A stretch of 64,000 bases of DNA. It comes from Baekduia alba. GTDB lineage: Bacteria; Actinomycetota; Thermoleophilia; Solirubrobacterales; Solirubrobacteraceae. Each line of letters begins with the position of its first letter. Position 1 is the first letter of the stretch. The DNA lies in NCBI RefSeq assembly GCF_028416635.1, contig NZ_CP114013.1, forward strand, positions 5,084,001 through 5,148,000, written 5' to 3'. A program made the position numbers and the translations under genes. Below are positions 8,087-15,635 of this stretch, piece by piece. A model generated the notes under the pieces. The model made no database searches, was not told the origin of the DNA, and saw nothing but the letters and a program-made list of their open reading frames with translations.

Positions 8087-8133
8087 GAAGACGGGCGGGC
8101 GTGCGGAGCAGGAAGTCACGCCCGCCCGTCTTC
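8087..8133 (-). terminator. Strong hairpin terminator, 17-bp perfect stem
   Basis: Arms 8087-8103 and 8117-8133 are exact complements (17 bp) with a 13-base loop. On the minus strand the stem is followed by GTTTTCG, so it probably ends transcription from the response regulator gene (stop at 8323), although it lies about 190 bases beyond that stop. The 8134-8322 interval holds no gene that can be supported. Confidence 0.65.
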
Positions 8134-8322
8134 AGCGGCACGGCGCGGTCCAGAGCAGGGATGACCGCGCCGTTGTGTGGGACGAACAAGTCCGACGCAC
8201 CAGAGGAGAGGGCTGGTGTAGGGGATGTCGGCGGGTGGGGGCTTCGTCCGTTGTAGTCAGTGGATCGGCGCCGGCGGCGGGCGGCCTCATCCCCCGACCG
8301 AGGGAACTGCTTGCCCGGGCGG

Positions 8323-8937
8323 CTACTCGACCAGGCCGCGGCGCATGCCTTCGGCCACGGCGGCGGCGCGGTCGCTCACGCCGAGCTTCTCGTAGACGTT
8401 CTTCAGGTGCGTCTTGACCGTCTCGGGCGAGAGGTGGAGCTCGCGGCCGATCGACGGCGCGCTCTGCCCGCCGGCGGTCAGGCGCAGCACTTCCAGCTCG
8501 CGCGGCGAGAGCAGCGGACGCTCCCAGACCGGCTCGGCGACGTCGACCTGGAGGCGGTCGCCGCGGGCGGCGGCGGCGACCGCGTTGCAGATCGCGTCGC
8601 GGTTGACCTCCTTGGAGAGGTAGGCCAGCGCGCCGGCGGCGAGCGCCTCGCGCGCCTCGGGCGGCAGGACGGTCGCGCTCAGCAGCACGACGGCGACGGG
8701 CAGGTCGTCGCGCTGGATCGCGCGCAGCACCGTGTGGCCGTCGAGCCCGGGCATCTTGACGTCGAGCAGCGCGACGTCGGGCCGGAGCACGCGGATCTCC
8801 TCGAGCGCGGTGCGGCCGTCGTCAGCTTCGCCCACCACTTCGAAATCTGGTCTGCGGCGCAGCGCCAGGACGACGCCATCCCGGAAGACGGGATGGTCAT
8901 CCGCCACATAGACCCTGACCCTCGCGCCGTTGCTCAT
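8323..8937 (-). CDS. NarL/FixJ-type response regulator (orphan)
   Basis: The 204-residue protein starting MSNGARVRVYVADDHP has a receiver domain (acidic pair at VADDHP, phosphoacceptor Asp in VALLDVKMPG near residue 59, the Thr/Ser switch in VVLLSAT, Lys in YLSKE near 109) and a C-terminal LuxR helix-turn-helix (LSPRELEVLRLTAGGQS, then LHLSPETVKTHLKNVYEKLG). Length is usual. An upstream in-frame ATG at 8991 would add 18 residues with no homology, so 8937 is preferred. There is no histidine kinase next to it, so it probably answers a distant kinase. In this family phosphorylation promotes dimerisation and DNA binding. Confidence 0.92.
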   Translation of the reverse strand: MSNGARVRVYVADDHPVFRDGVVLALRRRPDFEVVGEADDGRTALEEIRVLRPDVALLDVKMPGLDGHTVLRAIQRDDLPVAVVLLSATVLPPEAREALAAGALAYLSKEVNRDAICNAVAAAARGDRLQVDVAEPVWERPLLSPRELEVLRLTAGGQSAPSIGRELHLSPETVKTHLKNVYEKLGVSDRAAAVAEGMRRGLVE

Positions 8938-9027
8938 GGCATCCCTGCCGCCTCCCAGCGGCACGCAGGCGATTGTATTGGGGCGCGTCAACCCCGCTGC
9001 AACCGAACGACCCGATGCGACCAGGCC

Positions 9028-9471
9028 CTAGGCCGGCGCGGCAGAGCGCTCCTTCGCCGTCACCGTCGTGACGGGCAGCCCGAGACCGCCGATCTTGGAC
9101 GGCAGGTCGAGCTTGAGCCAGCGCGACACCCTGGCGGGAAGCGTCGACACGATGATCTCGTCGAAGCCGCGGAGGTTCACCGCGTCCTGGACCGCGTTGA
9201 GCGGCTCCGGATCGCCGACGATCCCTTCGACCGGCGTGCCCGCGGCCTCTTCGAGCAGCGGCAGCGCCAGCTCCAGGACGGCCTGCGCCTCGTCGGCGTC
9301 CTGGTCCTCGGCGTCGACGACCCGGTGCAGGCCGTGGGCGGCGTTCGGGACCAGCAGCGTGAACGTGCACGGCCCGCGGGCGGCACGCTCCCGGACGGCG
9401 TCCAGCAGCGCCGGGGTGGCCGCCGTGCGATGGGCGACCACGAGGACGCGCGTGGGCGTGGAGGACTCCAT
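9028..9471 (-). CDS. Universal-stress-protein-like Rossmann protein
   Basis: The 147-residue product starts MESSTPTRVLVVAHRTAATP after a strong ribosome site (AAAGGAG). It has alternating hydrophobic strands and helices (VLVVAHR, FTLLVPN, VEGIVGDPEPLNAVQDAV, FDEIIVSTLPARVSRWLKLD), the order of a USP/HUP-type domain. The end of FDEIIVST is where USPs have the ATP loop, but the GxxGxG pattern is missing, so ATP binding is not expected. Such proteins are common in actinobacteria and function is unknown. It is 102 bases downstream of a 69-bp hairpin repeat and not clearly in an operon with the FKBP gene behind it. Confidence 0.7.
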   Translation of the reverse strand: MESSTPTRVLVVAHRTAATPALLDAVRERAARGPCTFTLLVPNAAHGLHRVVDAEDQDADEAQAVLELALPLLEEAAGTPVEGIVGDPEPLNAVQDAVNLRGFDEIIVSTLPARVSRWLKLDLPSKIGGLGLPVTTVTAKERSAAPA

Positions 9472-9573
9472 GGGAACGGAACTCCTTTCGACTTCGCGGT
9501 GGGCCCATGGTCCCACCGCGACGCGCCGCGCGCCAGTGCCTCGTCCGAGGCGCCGGCGCGCGCAGGGCGTGCC

Positions 9574-9642
9574 CCGCGGGTTTCGCCCCCTGGGCGAACA
9601 CCCGCAAGGGAACCTGGCCCCCTGGGCCAGCGTTCCCCTAGC
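9574..9642. repeat. 69-bp double-hairpin repeat, copy 1
   Basis: This 69-bp stretch is identical to 46266-46334. It has two 30-base hairpins separated by AA: 9576-9605 (GCGGGT/ACCCGC outer stem, TTCGCCC/GGGCGAA inner stem, loop CCT) and 9608-9637 (GGGAAC/GTTCCC outer, TGGCCC/GGGCCA inner, loop CCT). Both have the same layout, with an asymmetric bulge between stems. The element includes the stop codon of the minus-strand FKBP gene (9638-9640), as the second copy includes the stop of another minus-strand gene. It may act as terminator or mRNA 3' stabiliser, or be a REP-like mobile palindrome. Confidence 0.85.
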
Positions 9643-10255
9643 CCTTGGAGATCTTCTTCAGGTCGACCACGAAGACCAGCGGCGCGTTGGCCGGGATCGT
9701 CGGGGGCGAGCCCGCGGCGCCGTAGGCGGCGTCGGCCGGGATGACCAGCACGCGCCGGCCGCCGACCTTCATGCCGGGGATGCCCTGGTCCCAGCCCTGG
9801 ATGACCTGACCCTGGCCGACCGTGAACTCGAACGGCGTGCGGCCCTTCTTCCAGGAGGTGTCGAACTCCTTGCCGCCGTTGAACAGCTGGCCCACGTACT
9901 GGACGGCGACCTTGTCACCCTCCTTGGCAGCCACGCCGGTGCCGGTGACGACGTCGGAGCCCTGCAGCTCCTTCGGCGCCGCGCCGGTCGTCTTCGGGAT
10001 GACGGGCTTGGTCTTGAGGTCGGTGCTCACGCCGACGACGTTCTTCTGCTCGGGCAGCGGCGCGCCCGGCGCGCGGGTCGTGACCGTCGACTTGGTCGAC
10101 GCCAGCTCGGCCGGCAGCGTGGTCGACGGGTCCCCGTCGATCTTGGAGCCGTCGTTGCGGAAGCCTTGGTCGTCGCTGCTGCCACAGCCGGAGGCGAGCC
10201 CGGCGGCCAGGGACAGAACGCTCAGGGACAGTGCGATGGAACGGGTTCTGGTCAT
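9638..10255 (-). CDS. FKBP-type peptidyl-prolyl isomerase lipoprotein
   Basis: The 205-residue protein starts MTRTRSIALSLSVLSLAAGL and has a lipobox LASGC at about 21-25, so it should be a lipoprotein on the outer face of the membrane. After a 75-residue linker the last 110 residues form an FKBP domain: VAVQYVGQLFNGGKEFDTSW, PFEFTVGQGQVIQGWDQGI, PGMKVGGRRVLVIPADAAYG and LVFVVDLKKI. The active-site Tyr, Phe and Trp positions are all there. It catalyses cis-trans isomerisation of prolyl bonds, probably helping exported proteins fold. The stop codon lies in the 69-bp hairpin repeat. Confidence 0.93.
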   Translation of the reverse strand: MTRTRSIALSLSVLSLAAGLASGCGSSDDQGFRNDGSKIDGDPSTTLPAELASTKSTVTTRAPGAPLPEQKNVVGVSTDLKTKPVIPKTTGAAPKELQGSDVVTGTGVAAKEGDKVAVQYVGQLFNGGKEFDTSWKKGRTPFEFTVGQGQVIQGWDQGIPGMKVGGRRVLVIPADAAYGAAGSPPTIPANAPLVFVVDLKKISKG

Positions 10256-10319
10256 GAGGAAGGCGGCATGCTAACCGCAATTTCTTAAGGGAACGTGGTC
10301 CGCGTGTAGCCTGACTGGC

Positions 10320-10727
10320 ATGGAGCGTCCGTCCGGCGGGATCGACGAGCCGCCGCCGATGCCGACGCCCCGTCGCTTCGACGAGGACGGCGACGCCACG
10401 CGGCGGACCTGGCTCGCCTCCGAGCGGACCGTCCTCGCGTGGCTGCGCACCGGCCTGACCGCCACCGCGGTCGCGCTCGGCGTCGGGAAGGTGATCCCGG
10501 ACCTGCGCGACGGCGGGACGTCATGGCCGTTCGTCGCGCTCGGCGCCGGCTACGCGGTGCTCGGAGTGCTCATCGTCGTCTACGGCCTGTATCGCGGGCG
10601 CGAGGTGGACCGCGCGATCCGCGAGGGCCGCTGGCTGCGCCTGGACGACCGCGCCATGTGGCTGGTCGGGGCGATCACGATCGCGCTCGGCGTTCTCGCC
10701 GCGGTCGTGATCGTCGCCGACACCTAG
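10320..10727 (+). CDS. DUF202/YidH-family membrane protein
   Basis: The 135-residue protein has the DUF202 signature TWLASERTVLAWLRTGLTA at about 29-47, then three membrane helices (about 38-56, 68-92, 112-133). YidH-like proteins are small inner-membrane proteins of unknown role. The 40-residue Pro/acidic N-terminus is longer than usual. It shares a CTAG with the stop codon of the convergent cupin gene, so the two genes end on the same four bases. Confidence 0.85.
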   Translation: MERPSGGIDEPPPMPTPRRFDEDGDATRRTWLASERTVLAWLRTGLTATAVALGVGKVIPDLRDGGTSWPFVALGAGYAVLGVLIVVYGLYRGREVDRAIREGRWLRLDDRAMWLVGAITIALGVLAAVVIVADT

Positions 10728-11284
10728 TCGCCCGAGGGCGACGACGGCGGCGGCCACGGCGCCGGCACGTCGTGGAACTCGCGCGGCTGCACCGGCCACT
10801 GCGCGTAGGCCTCGCGCGAGTCGTCGGCGTCGCGCTGCACCGACACGCCGTGGCGCGCGGCCACCGGATCGGCGGGATAGCGCGTCAGCTTGCCCTTGGT
10901 CCGCGCGCCGACCATCCACAGCACGCACGGCTCGTCGCCGGCCGCGCCGACCGTCATGTGCTTCGTGCCGGGCGGGCAGTGGAAGTAGTCCCACTGCGCC
11001 AGCGCGCGCTCCTCGCCCTCGACGACCAGGACGCACGCGCCCTGGAGGACCAGGAAGCCCTCCTGATCGCTCTCCCAGTGGTAGAGGCCGGACGACTCGC
11101 CGGGCGGCAGGACGTGGGCGCCGATCCCGAACTGGCCGAACTCCGCGGTCTCGCTCTCCAGCAGCGACCACGTGCCGCCGCGCTCGGTCGTCTGCCAGGC
11201 GACGTCCCGGAGGTTCAGGACGAACCATCCGGGACCCTGCGCCTGCTGGCCGTTCTCGGTCTGGACCACGTCGGCTTCGCGCAT
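10724..11284 (-). CDS. Cupin-domain protein
   Basis: The 186-residue protein carries one cupin barrel: GIGAHVLPPGESSGLYHWES at about 54-73 (motif 1 with a His ligand), LVLQGACVLVVEGEERAL at about 78-95 and DYFHCPPGTKHMTVGA at about 98-113 (motif 2 with a second His). A metal-bound enzymatic or sugar/acid-binding role is possible, but motif 1 lacks one of the two usual His residues. The start ATG 11284 has no strong ribosome site. It stands alone between two unrelated genes. The substrate is unknown. Confidence 0.8.
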   Translation of the reverse strand: MREADVVQTENGQQAQGPGWFVLNLRDVAWQTTERGGTWSLLESETAEFGQFGIGAHVLPPGESSGLYHWESDQEGFLVLQGACVLVVEGEERALAQWDYFHCPPGTKHMTVGAAGDEPCVLWMVGARTKGKLTRYPADPVAARHGVSVQRDADDSREAYAQWPVQPREFHDVPAPWPPPSSPSGD

Positions 11285-11309
11285 GGCCCAGACCGTACCC
11301 GCGCGCCGC

Positions 11310-12332
11310 CTACTTGTAGAACAGGCGCCGCGTGATGCGGATCTTGTAGATGACGCTCGCGGCCGGGGCCAGCGCCGAGCCCGCGTAGTGCACGCGCAGG
11401 CGGTAGGTGCCCGTGCGGCGCTGCGTGAAGTGCTTGGTGAACGTCGACTTCGACGAGATCTTGACCTTGCCGATCGAGCGGTACTTGCCGCCCTTGCTCC
11501 CGCGCGCGAGCGCGAGCGACACGTTCCCGCGGATCGACTTGTCGCGCACCGTGCCGCGGATCGAGTACTTCGGCCCGCGCGAGTCCGGGAACGTGATCCC
11601 GTCGAGGTCGAACGGGACGATCGCCGACACGGTGACCGGCGCGCTCCACGGGGACGCGTAGGAGCCGTTGGTGGCGCGCATGACGACCGTGTAGGTGCCG
11701 GGGGTGCTGAGGGTCAGGTCGATCGTGTTGGTCGTCGAGCTGACGTAGCCGGTCTGCGGCGAGCCGCTGATCGAGCCGTCGGGGTTGAGCACGGCGCCGA
11801 GCGCGTACTGCACGTCGTAGCTGCCCGCGCCCGGGTTCGGCTGGACCGGCAGCGACAGCGTGTTGGTGGCGAACGCGTTGGGCGCGCGGATCAGGAACGG
11901 ACCAGGCGGCGGCGTGATCGCGACCGACGAGTTGACCGTGTAGACGAACGTCTCGGTCGACGTCGGCGTCTTGCAGTACGTGTCGGCCTTGGTGAAGTTC
12001 GTGAGGGTGACGGTGTAGTTGCCGTTGCCGCGGAAGTCGGGGATGCGCGACCAGTTGTCGTAGGTGTAGCAGTCCATCGACGTGCCGACGGCGACGCCGT
12101 CCGGGCCGGTGAACGTGGCGTTGAAGTGCCCGTCGGAGGTCGGGAAGGCGATGCCGATCTTCGTGGACATGTTGCGGATCGTCGTGCCCGGGGCGATCGC
12201 GACCGGGTTGCCGTCGTCGCCGGTGACCGTGACCGTCGCGGCGGCCTGGGCGGCGGAGGAGGCGATCAGGGCGAGGAAGAGGGACGCGACCACGGCGACC
12301 AGGCCGCGGCGCGCGCTACTGGGGTGAAACAA
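11310..12332 (-). CDS. Large secreted protein with Ig-like folds, unknown
   Basis: Start TTG 12332 is chosen because a GGGAG lies 7 bases upstream and it gives a proper signal peptide: FHPSSARRGLVAVVASLFLA then LIASSAAQA, cleaved near residue 30. The mature 310 residues are rich in Thr, Val and Gly and look like two or three beta-sandwich repeats (NYTVTLTNFTKADTYC, TPGTYTVVMRATNGSYASPW), ending in a basic module (RGTVRDKSIRGNVSLALAR, YRLRVHYAGSALAPAASVIY) common in exported actinobacterial proteins. Two Cys are present. No catalytic motif is seen. A cell-surface or binding role is inference. Confidence 0.65.
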   Translation of the reverse strand: MFHPSSARRGLVAVVASLFLALIASSAAQAAATVTVTGDDGNPVAIAPGTTIRNMSTKIGIAFPTSDGHFNATFTGPDGVAVGTSMDCYTYDNWSRIPDFRGNGNYTVTLTNFTKADTYCKTPTSTETFVYTVNSSVAITPPPGPFLIRAPNAFATNTLSLPVQPNPGAGSYDVQYALGAVLNPDGSISGSPQTGYVSSTTNTIDLTLSTPGTYTVVMRATNGSYASPWSAPVTVSAIVPFDLDGITFPDSRGPKYSIRGTVRDKSIRGNVSLALARGSKGGKYRSIGKVKISSKSTFTKHFTQRRTGTYRLRVHYAGSALAPAASVIYKIRITRRLFYK

Positions 12333-12436
12333 AGGGGGGCTCCCGTCTGGACCGACAAAGTACGGAGGACATATTCCCAGGACGACGCCGTCCGAACCCT
12401 GACGATCCCTGGTCAGGGCGATCACGATGTCTGATC

Positions 12437-12631
12437 TCAGGCCGGCAGGCTCACCAGCAGCACGCCCGCGCCGGTGGCGTCCAGCGCGGTGAGGGCGCGG
12501 GGGTCGGCGTCGACGTCCGCCCGGAACGCGACCAGCTCGTGCGCGTGGGAGATCGCGTTGTCGATCGCCAGCAGGCCCGGACGGCGCAGGACGCGGGTGA
12601 GGTCGTCCCAGTAGGCCGGGTCGTCGGTCAC
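12437..12631 (-). pseudogene. O-methyltransferase C-terminal fragment
   Basis: GTG 12631 overlaps the sulfatase stop (GTGA), and 64 residues follow: VTDDPAYWDDLTRVLRRPGL, then LAIDNAISHAHELVAF and a last strand ATGAGVLLVSLPA. This matches the final third of class I SAM-dependent O-methyltransferases of the YrrM/CCoAOMT type, where YW..L..LLRPGGLIVVDN carries a metal-ligand Asp-Asn. The SAM-binding half is gone, so it is a relic that now begins at a coupled start behind the sulfatase. It could be translated as a short peptide. Confidence 0.6.
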
Positions 12632-14988
12632 TGCAGCCCCATCGCCAGGGTGACCCGGTCCTCCGGCTTGATGAGGTGGTTGTGGTCGTCGAGGCCGAGG
12701 TCGATCTCGACCCACTTGACCTCCCCGGTGAACTTCTTGGCGCCGTAGTCGGTCGTGACGGGCGAGCCGTACTCGTCGCCGACGTCGCAGGTCTCGTCGG
12801 CGGAGAAGAGGAAGGCCTCGGTCTGCTCGACGCGCCCGGTGCCGGCCTCGACGCCGTCGATGAACAGCGTCACGTCGCCGCCCTTGCCGACGCCGCCGCC
12901 GTCGTAGGTGAACTCCATCCGGACCTGATGCTCGCCCGGCGCGATCTTCTTCGTGCCGTCGACGTAGTACCGCTCGAGCCCGAAGAAGTTGTAGCAGTAC
13001 TTCGGCTTCCCGCCCTTGACGTACAGGCTGTGGCCGCCGCTCACGCCGCCCTGGGCGACGATCACGCCCTCGGCGCCGCCGTCGGGCACGACCAGCTCGG
13101 CGGTCAGCGAGAACGACGTGTTCTTCATCATCAACACGGAGTTCTCGGTCAGCCGGCCCATGCCGCCGAACAGCAGCTGGCGCTTGCCCTGGATGAGCCT
13201 CGGGCGCCCCGCGGAGTCCGGGAGCCCGCGCTCGACGAAGCGGTCGTCGAGCGGGACCACGTTGTACTTGACGGCCTCGATGAGCCACAGCCGCTGCAGC
13301 TCGTGCAGCTTGCGCGGGTGCTCGCGCGCGAGGTCGCGGGCCTGCGTCCAGTCGGTCGTCGTGTCGTAGAGCTCCCAGACGTCGTCGTCGAACGCGGGCG
13401 TCTTCGCGTCGGCGCCGGTCTCCCACGGCGTGCGGTGCTTGGTGACCGCGGTCCAGCCCTTGTGGTAGATCCCACGGTTGCCGAACATCTCGAAGTACTG
13501 CGTCTCGTGGCGCTCCGGCGCGGCCGCGTCGTCGAAGGAGTAGGCCATCGAGACGCCCTCCATCGGCTTCTGCTGGACGCCGTTGACGAACGTCGGCTGC
13601 GGGAGGCCGGCGACCTCGAGGACGGTCGGCGCCACGTCGATGACGTGGTGGAACTGCGCGCGGACCTCGCCGCGCGCCTGGAAGCCGGCCGGCCAGTGGA
13701 CGATCGTGCCGTTGCGCGTGCCGCCGAAGTGCGACGCGACCTGCTTGGTCCACTGGTACGGCGTGTCCATCGCGTGCGCCCAGCCGACGGCGTAGTGGTT
13801 GTAGGACTCGGGGCCGCCGAACTGGTCGATCTTCGACGCCATGGCCTTGGCGGTCTCCAGCGCGGCGAAGCCGCCGAGCGTGATCATCTCGTTGAACGTG
13901 CCCTGCAGGGAGCCCTCGGCCGACGCGCCGTTGTCGCCGATGATCGTGATGATCAGCGTCTCCTCGAGGATCTTCATGTCCTCGAGCGCGTCGAGCAGCA
14001 GGCCGACGTGGTGGTCGGTGTTCTCGAGGTAGCCGGCGTAGATCTCCATCTGGCGCGCGAGCACCGGCTTGAGCGCGTCGTCGATCTCGCTCCAGGCCGG
14101 GATGCCGGGGCTGCGCTCGGTCAGCTCGGCGTCGGGCGGGATGACGCCGAGCTCCTTCTGGCGGGCGAAGGTCTGCTCACGCAGCGCGTCCCAGCCGCCG
14201 TCGAACGTCCCCTTGTACTTGTCGGACCAGTCGTTCGGGACGTGGTGCGGCGCGTGCGTGGCGCCGGGCGCGTAGTAGGCGAAGAACGGCGCGTCGGGCA
14301 TCAGCGCCTTCTGCTGGCGCATCCACTTCACCGCGTGGTCGGTCAGGTCGTCGTTGAAGTAGTAGCCGTTCTCGGGCGTGCCGCACGGCTCGACCGGCGT
14401 CGTGCCTTCGTAGAGCGCCGGGTACCACTGGTTGGTCTCGCCGCCGAGGAAGCCGTAGAAGTAGTCGAAGCCCATGCCGGTCGGCCACTGGCGGTAGGGC
14501 CCCATCGGGCTCGTCTCCCAGACCGGGACCTCGTGGCACTTGCCGAACTGCGCGGTGCTGTAGCCGTTGAGGTTGAGGATCTTGGCCAGCGGCGCGGCGG
14601 TGTTCGGCCACATCGAGTTGTTGCCGGGCGCGGAGGTCGCGAGCTCCGCGATGTTGCCCATCCCGACCGAGTGGTGGTTGCGCCCCGTCAGCAGCGCGCT
14701 GCGCGTCGGCGAGCACAGCGCCGTCGTGTGGAACCGGTTGTACTTGAGCCCGGAGGCCGCGAGCCGCTCGAAGTTCGGCGTGCTGCACGGGCCGCCGAAC
14801 GCGCTCGACGCGCCGAAGCCGACGTCGTCAATCAGCACGACCAGCACGTTCGGCGCGCCCTTCGGCGGCCGCAGCGGCACGATCGGCGGGTACGACGTGT
14901 CCGGGTCCTTGGCGTCGTAGGTCGTCAGCCCGACGGGCGGGATGTCCGGGATCGGCAGGACATGGCGGCTGGGCTCGGAGGTCGACAT
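12628..14988 (-). CDS. Type I arylsulfatase
   Basis: The 786-residue protein is a large formylglycine sulfatase. It has APNVLVVLIDDVGFGASSAF (metal-binding Asp pair), the modification site CSPTRSALLTGRN (Cys near residue 92, converted to formylglycine), GKCHEVPVWETSP, PFFAYYAPGATHAPHH and IIGDNGASAEGS, and a C-terminal beta-rich domain ending around VTLFIDGVEAG. It hydrolyses sulfate esters. No signal peptide is evident, suggesting cytoplasmic action or twin-arginine-independent export. Length (about 780) matches the actinobacterial arylsulfatase A-like group. An upstream GTG at 14997 is another start. A methyltransferase stub is coupled to its end. No maturation enzyme gene is nearby. Confidence 0.92.
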   Translation of the reverse strand: MSTSEPSRHVLPIPDIPPVGLTTYDAKDPDTSYPPIVPLRPPKGAPNVLVVLIDDVGFGASSAFGGPCSTPNFERLAASGLKYNRFHTTALCSPTRSALLTGRNHHSVGMGNIAELATSAPGNNSMWPNTAAPLAKILNLNGYSTAQFGKCHEVPVWETSPMGPYRQWPTGMGFDYFYGFLGGETNQWYPALYEGTTPVEPCGTPENGYYFNDDLTDHAVKWMRQQKALMPDAPFFAYYAPGATHAPHHVPNDWSDKYKGTFDGGWDALREQTFARQKELGVIPPDAELTERSPGIPAWSEIDDALKPVLARQMEIYAGYLENTDHHVGLLLDALEDMKILEETLIITIIGDNGASAEGSLQGTFNEMITLGGFAALETAKAMASKIDQFGGPESYNHYAVGWAHAMDTPYQWTKQVASHFGGTRNGTIVHWPAGFQARGEVRAQFHHVIDVAPTVLEVAGLPQPTFVNGVQQKPMEGVSMAYSFDDAAAPERHETQYFEMFGNRGIYHKGWTAVTKHRTPWETGADAKTPAFDDDVWELYDTTTDWTQARDLAREHPRKLHELQRLWLIEAVKYNVVPLDDRFVERGLPDSAGRPRLIQGKRQLLFGGMGRLTENSVLMMKNTSFSLTAELVVPDGGAEGVIVAQGGVSGGHSLYVKGGKPKYCYNFFGLERYYVDGTKKIAPGEHQVRMEFTYDGGGVGKGGDVTLFIDGVEAGTGRVEQTEAFLFSADETCDVGDEYGSPVTTDYGAKKFTGEVKWVEIDLGLDDHNHLIKPEDRVTLAMGLQ

Positions 14989-15024
14989 GCCGCCCACCCT
15001 TGCCGCCGGCCGGGTGAGCCGTGA

Positions 15025-15480
15025 TCACCCCGGGCGGGCGATCGCGGCCGTGTCGCGGGACGCCACGAAGACCCGGATCGCCGCGGCGAAGCGCGCCGGC
15101 TGGTGGCGCATGATCAACGTGTAGCTGTCCTCGATCTCGAGCAGCTCGGCGTCGGGCAGCAGCGCGACGAGGCGCCGGCCGTGGTCGGGGCGCTGGATGC
15201 GGTCCTCGGGCGTCCACACCACGAGCGTCGGCCGATCGAACGCGCGCAGGCCCTCGCAGAGCTCGACCATCTGGCGCCCAGCAGGTCGTCAGGCAGCGGC
15301 CGCTTGGTCAGCCAGCCCATGCCGATCGGGGAGCGGCGGACGGCGCGCAGGCGCATCGCCTGCATCGCCAGGAACAGCCCTCCGGGCGCCATCGCGCTCA
15401 GGCGCAGGTTCTTGCCCGGAAGGCCCGGCGGGTAGTTCTCGAGCGCCTCGCAGCTGGCCTGCGGAGGGTCCGGCGGGCCG
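15025..15480 (-). pseudogene. Alpha/beta hydrolase remnant with deletion and frameshift
   Basis: Two minus-strand frames give pieces of one alpha/beta hydrolase. The first, from the tRNA-Tyr side, reads ASCEALENYPPGLPGKNLRL, MAPGGLFLAMQAMRLRAVRR and MGWLTKRPLPDDLL, the cap region. The second reads MVELCEGLRAFDRPTLVVWT with EDRIQRPDHGRRL and IEDSYTLIMRHQPARFAAAI, the C-terminal strand with the catalytic acid. The nucleophile half is missing, the piece between is deleted, and the frame changes near 15285. The homology starts about 10-40 bases from the tRNA 3' end, so an insertion or deletion at the tRNA is a likely cause. Confidence 0.65.
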
Positions 15481-15487
15481 GACGAGA

Positions 15488-15569
15488 TGGCGGGAGAAGG
15501 ATTCGAACCTTCGAAGGCGTAGCCACCTGATTTACAGTCAGGCCCCTTTGACCGCTCGGGTATCCCGCC
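15488..15569 (-). tRNA. tRNA-Tyr(GTA)
   Basis: The minus strand gives an 82-base class II tRNA: acceptor GGCGGGA pairs with TCCCGCC, anticodon stem CCTGA/TCAGG with loop CTGTAAA (anticodon GTA), a long variable arm (TGGCTACGCCTTCGA), and T-arm GAAGG-TTCGAAT-CCTTC. The discriminator is A and CCA is not encoded. The long variable arm and GTA anticodon identify bacterial tyrosine tRNA. Confidence 0.96.
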
Positions 15570-15635
15570 AGAGCGAGCGCGAAGTTTAGCGACCTGTGGC
15601 GCAACCTTCGCGCGTCGCTTCCCGTCTTACTCCCG

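Noticed and set aside
12676-15024. 782-codon open frame on the plus strand
   Set aside because: It is the antisense shadow of the arylsulfatase, with Val/Asp/Arg repeats and no motif.
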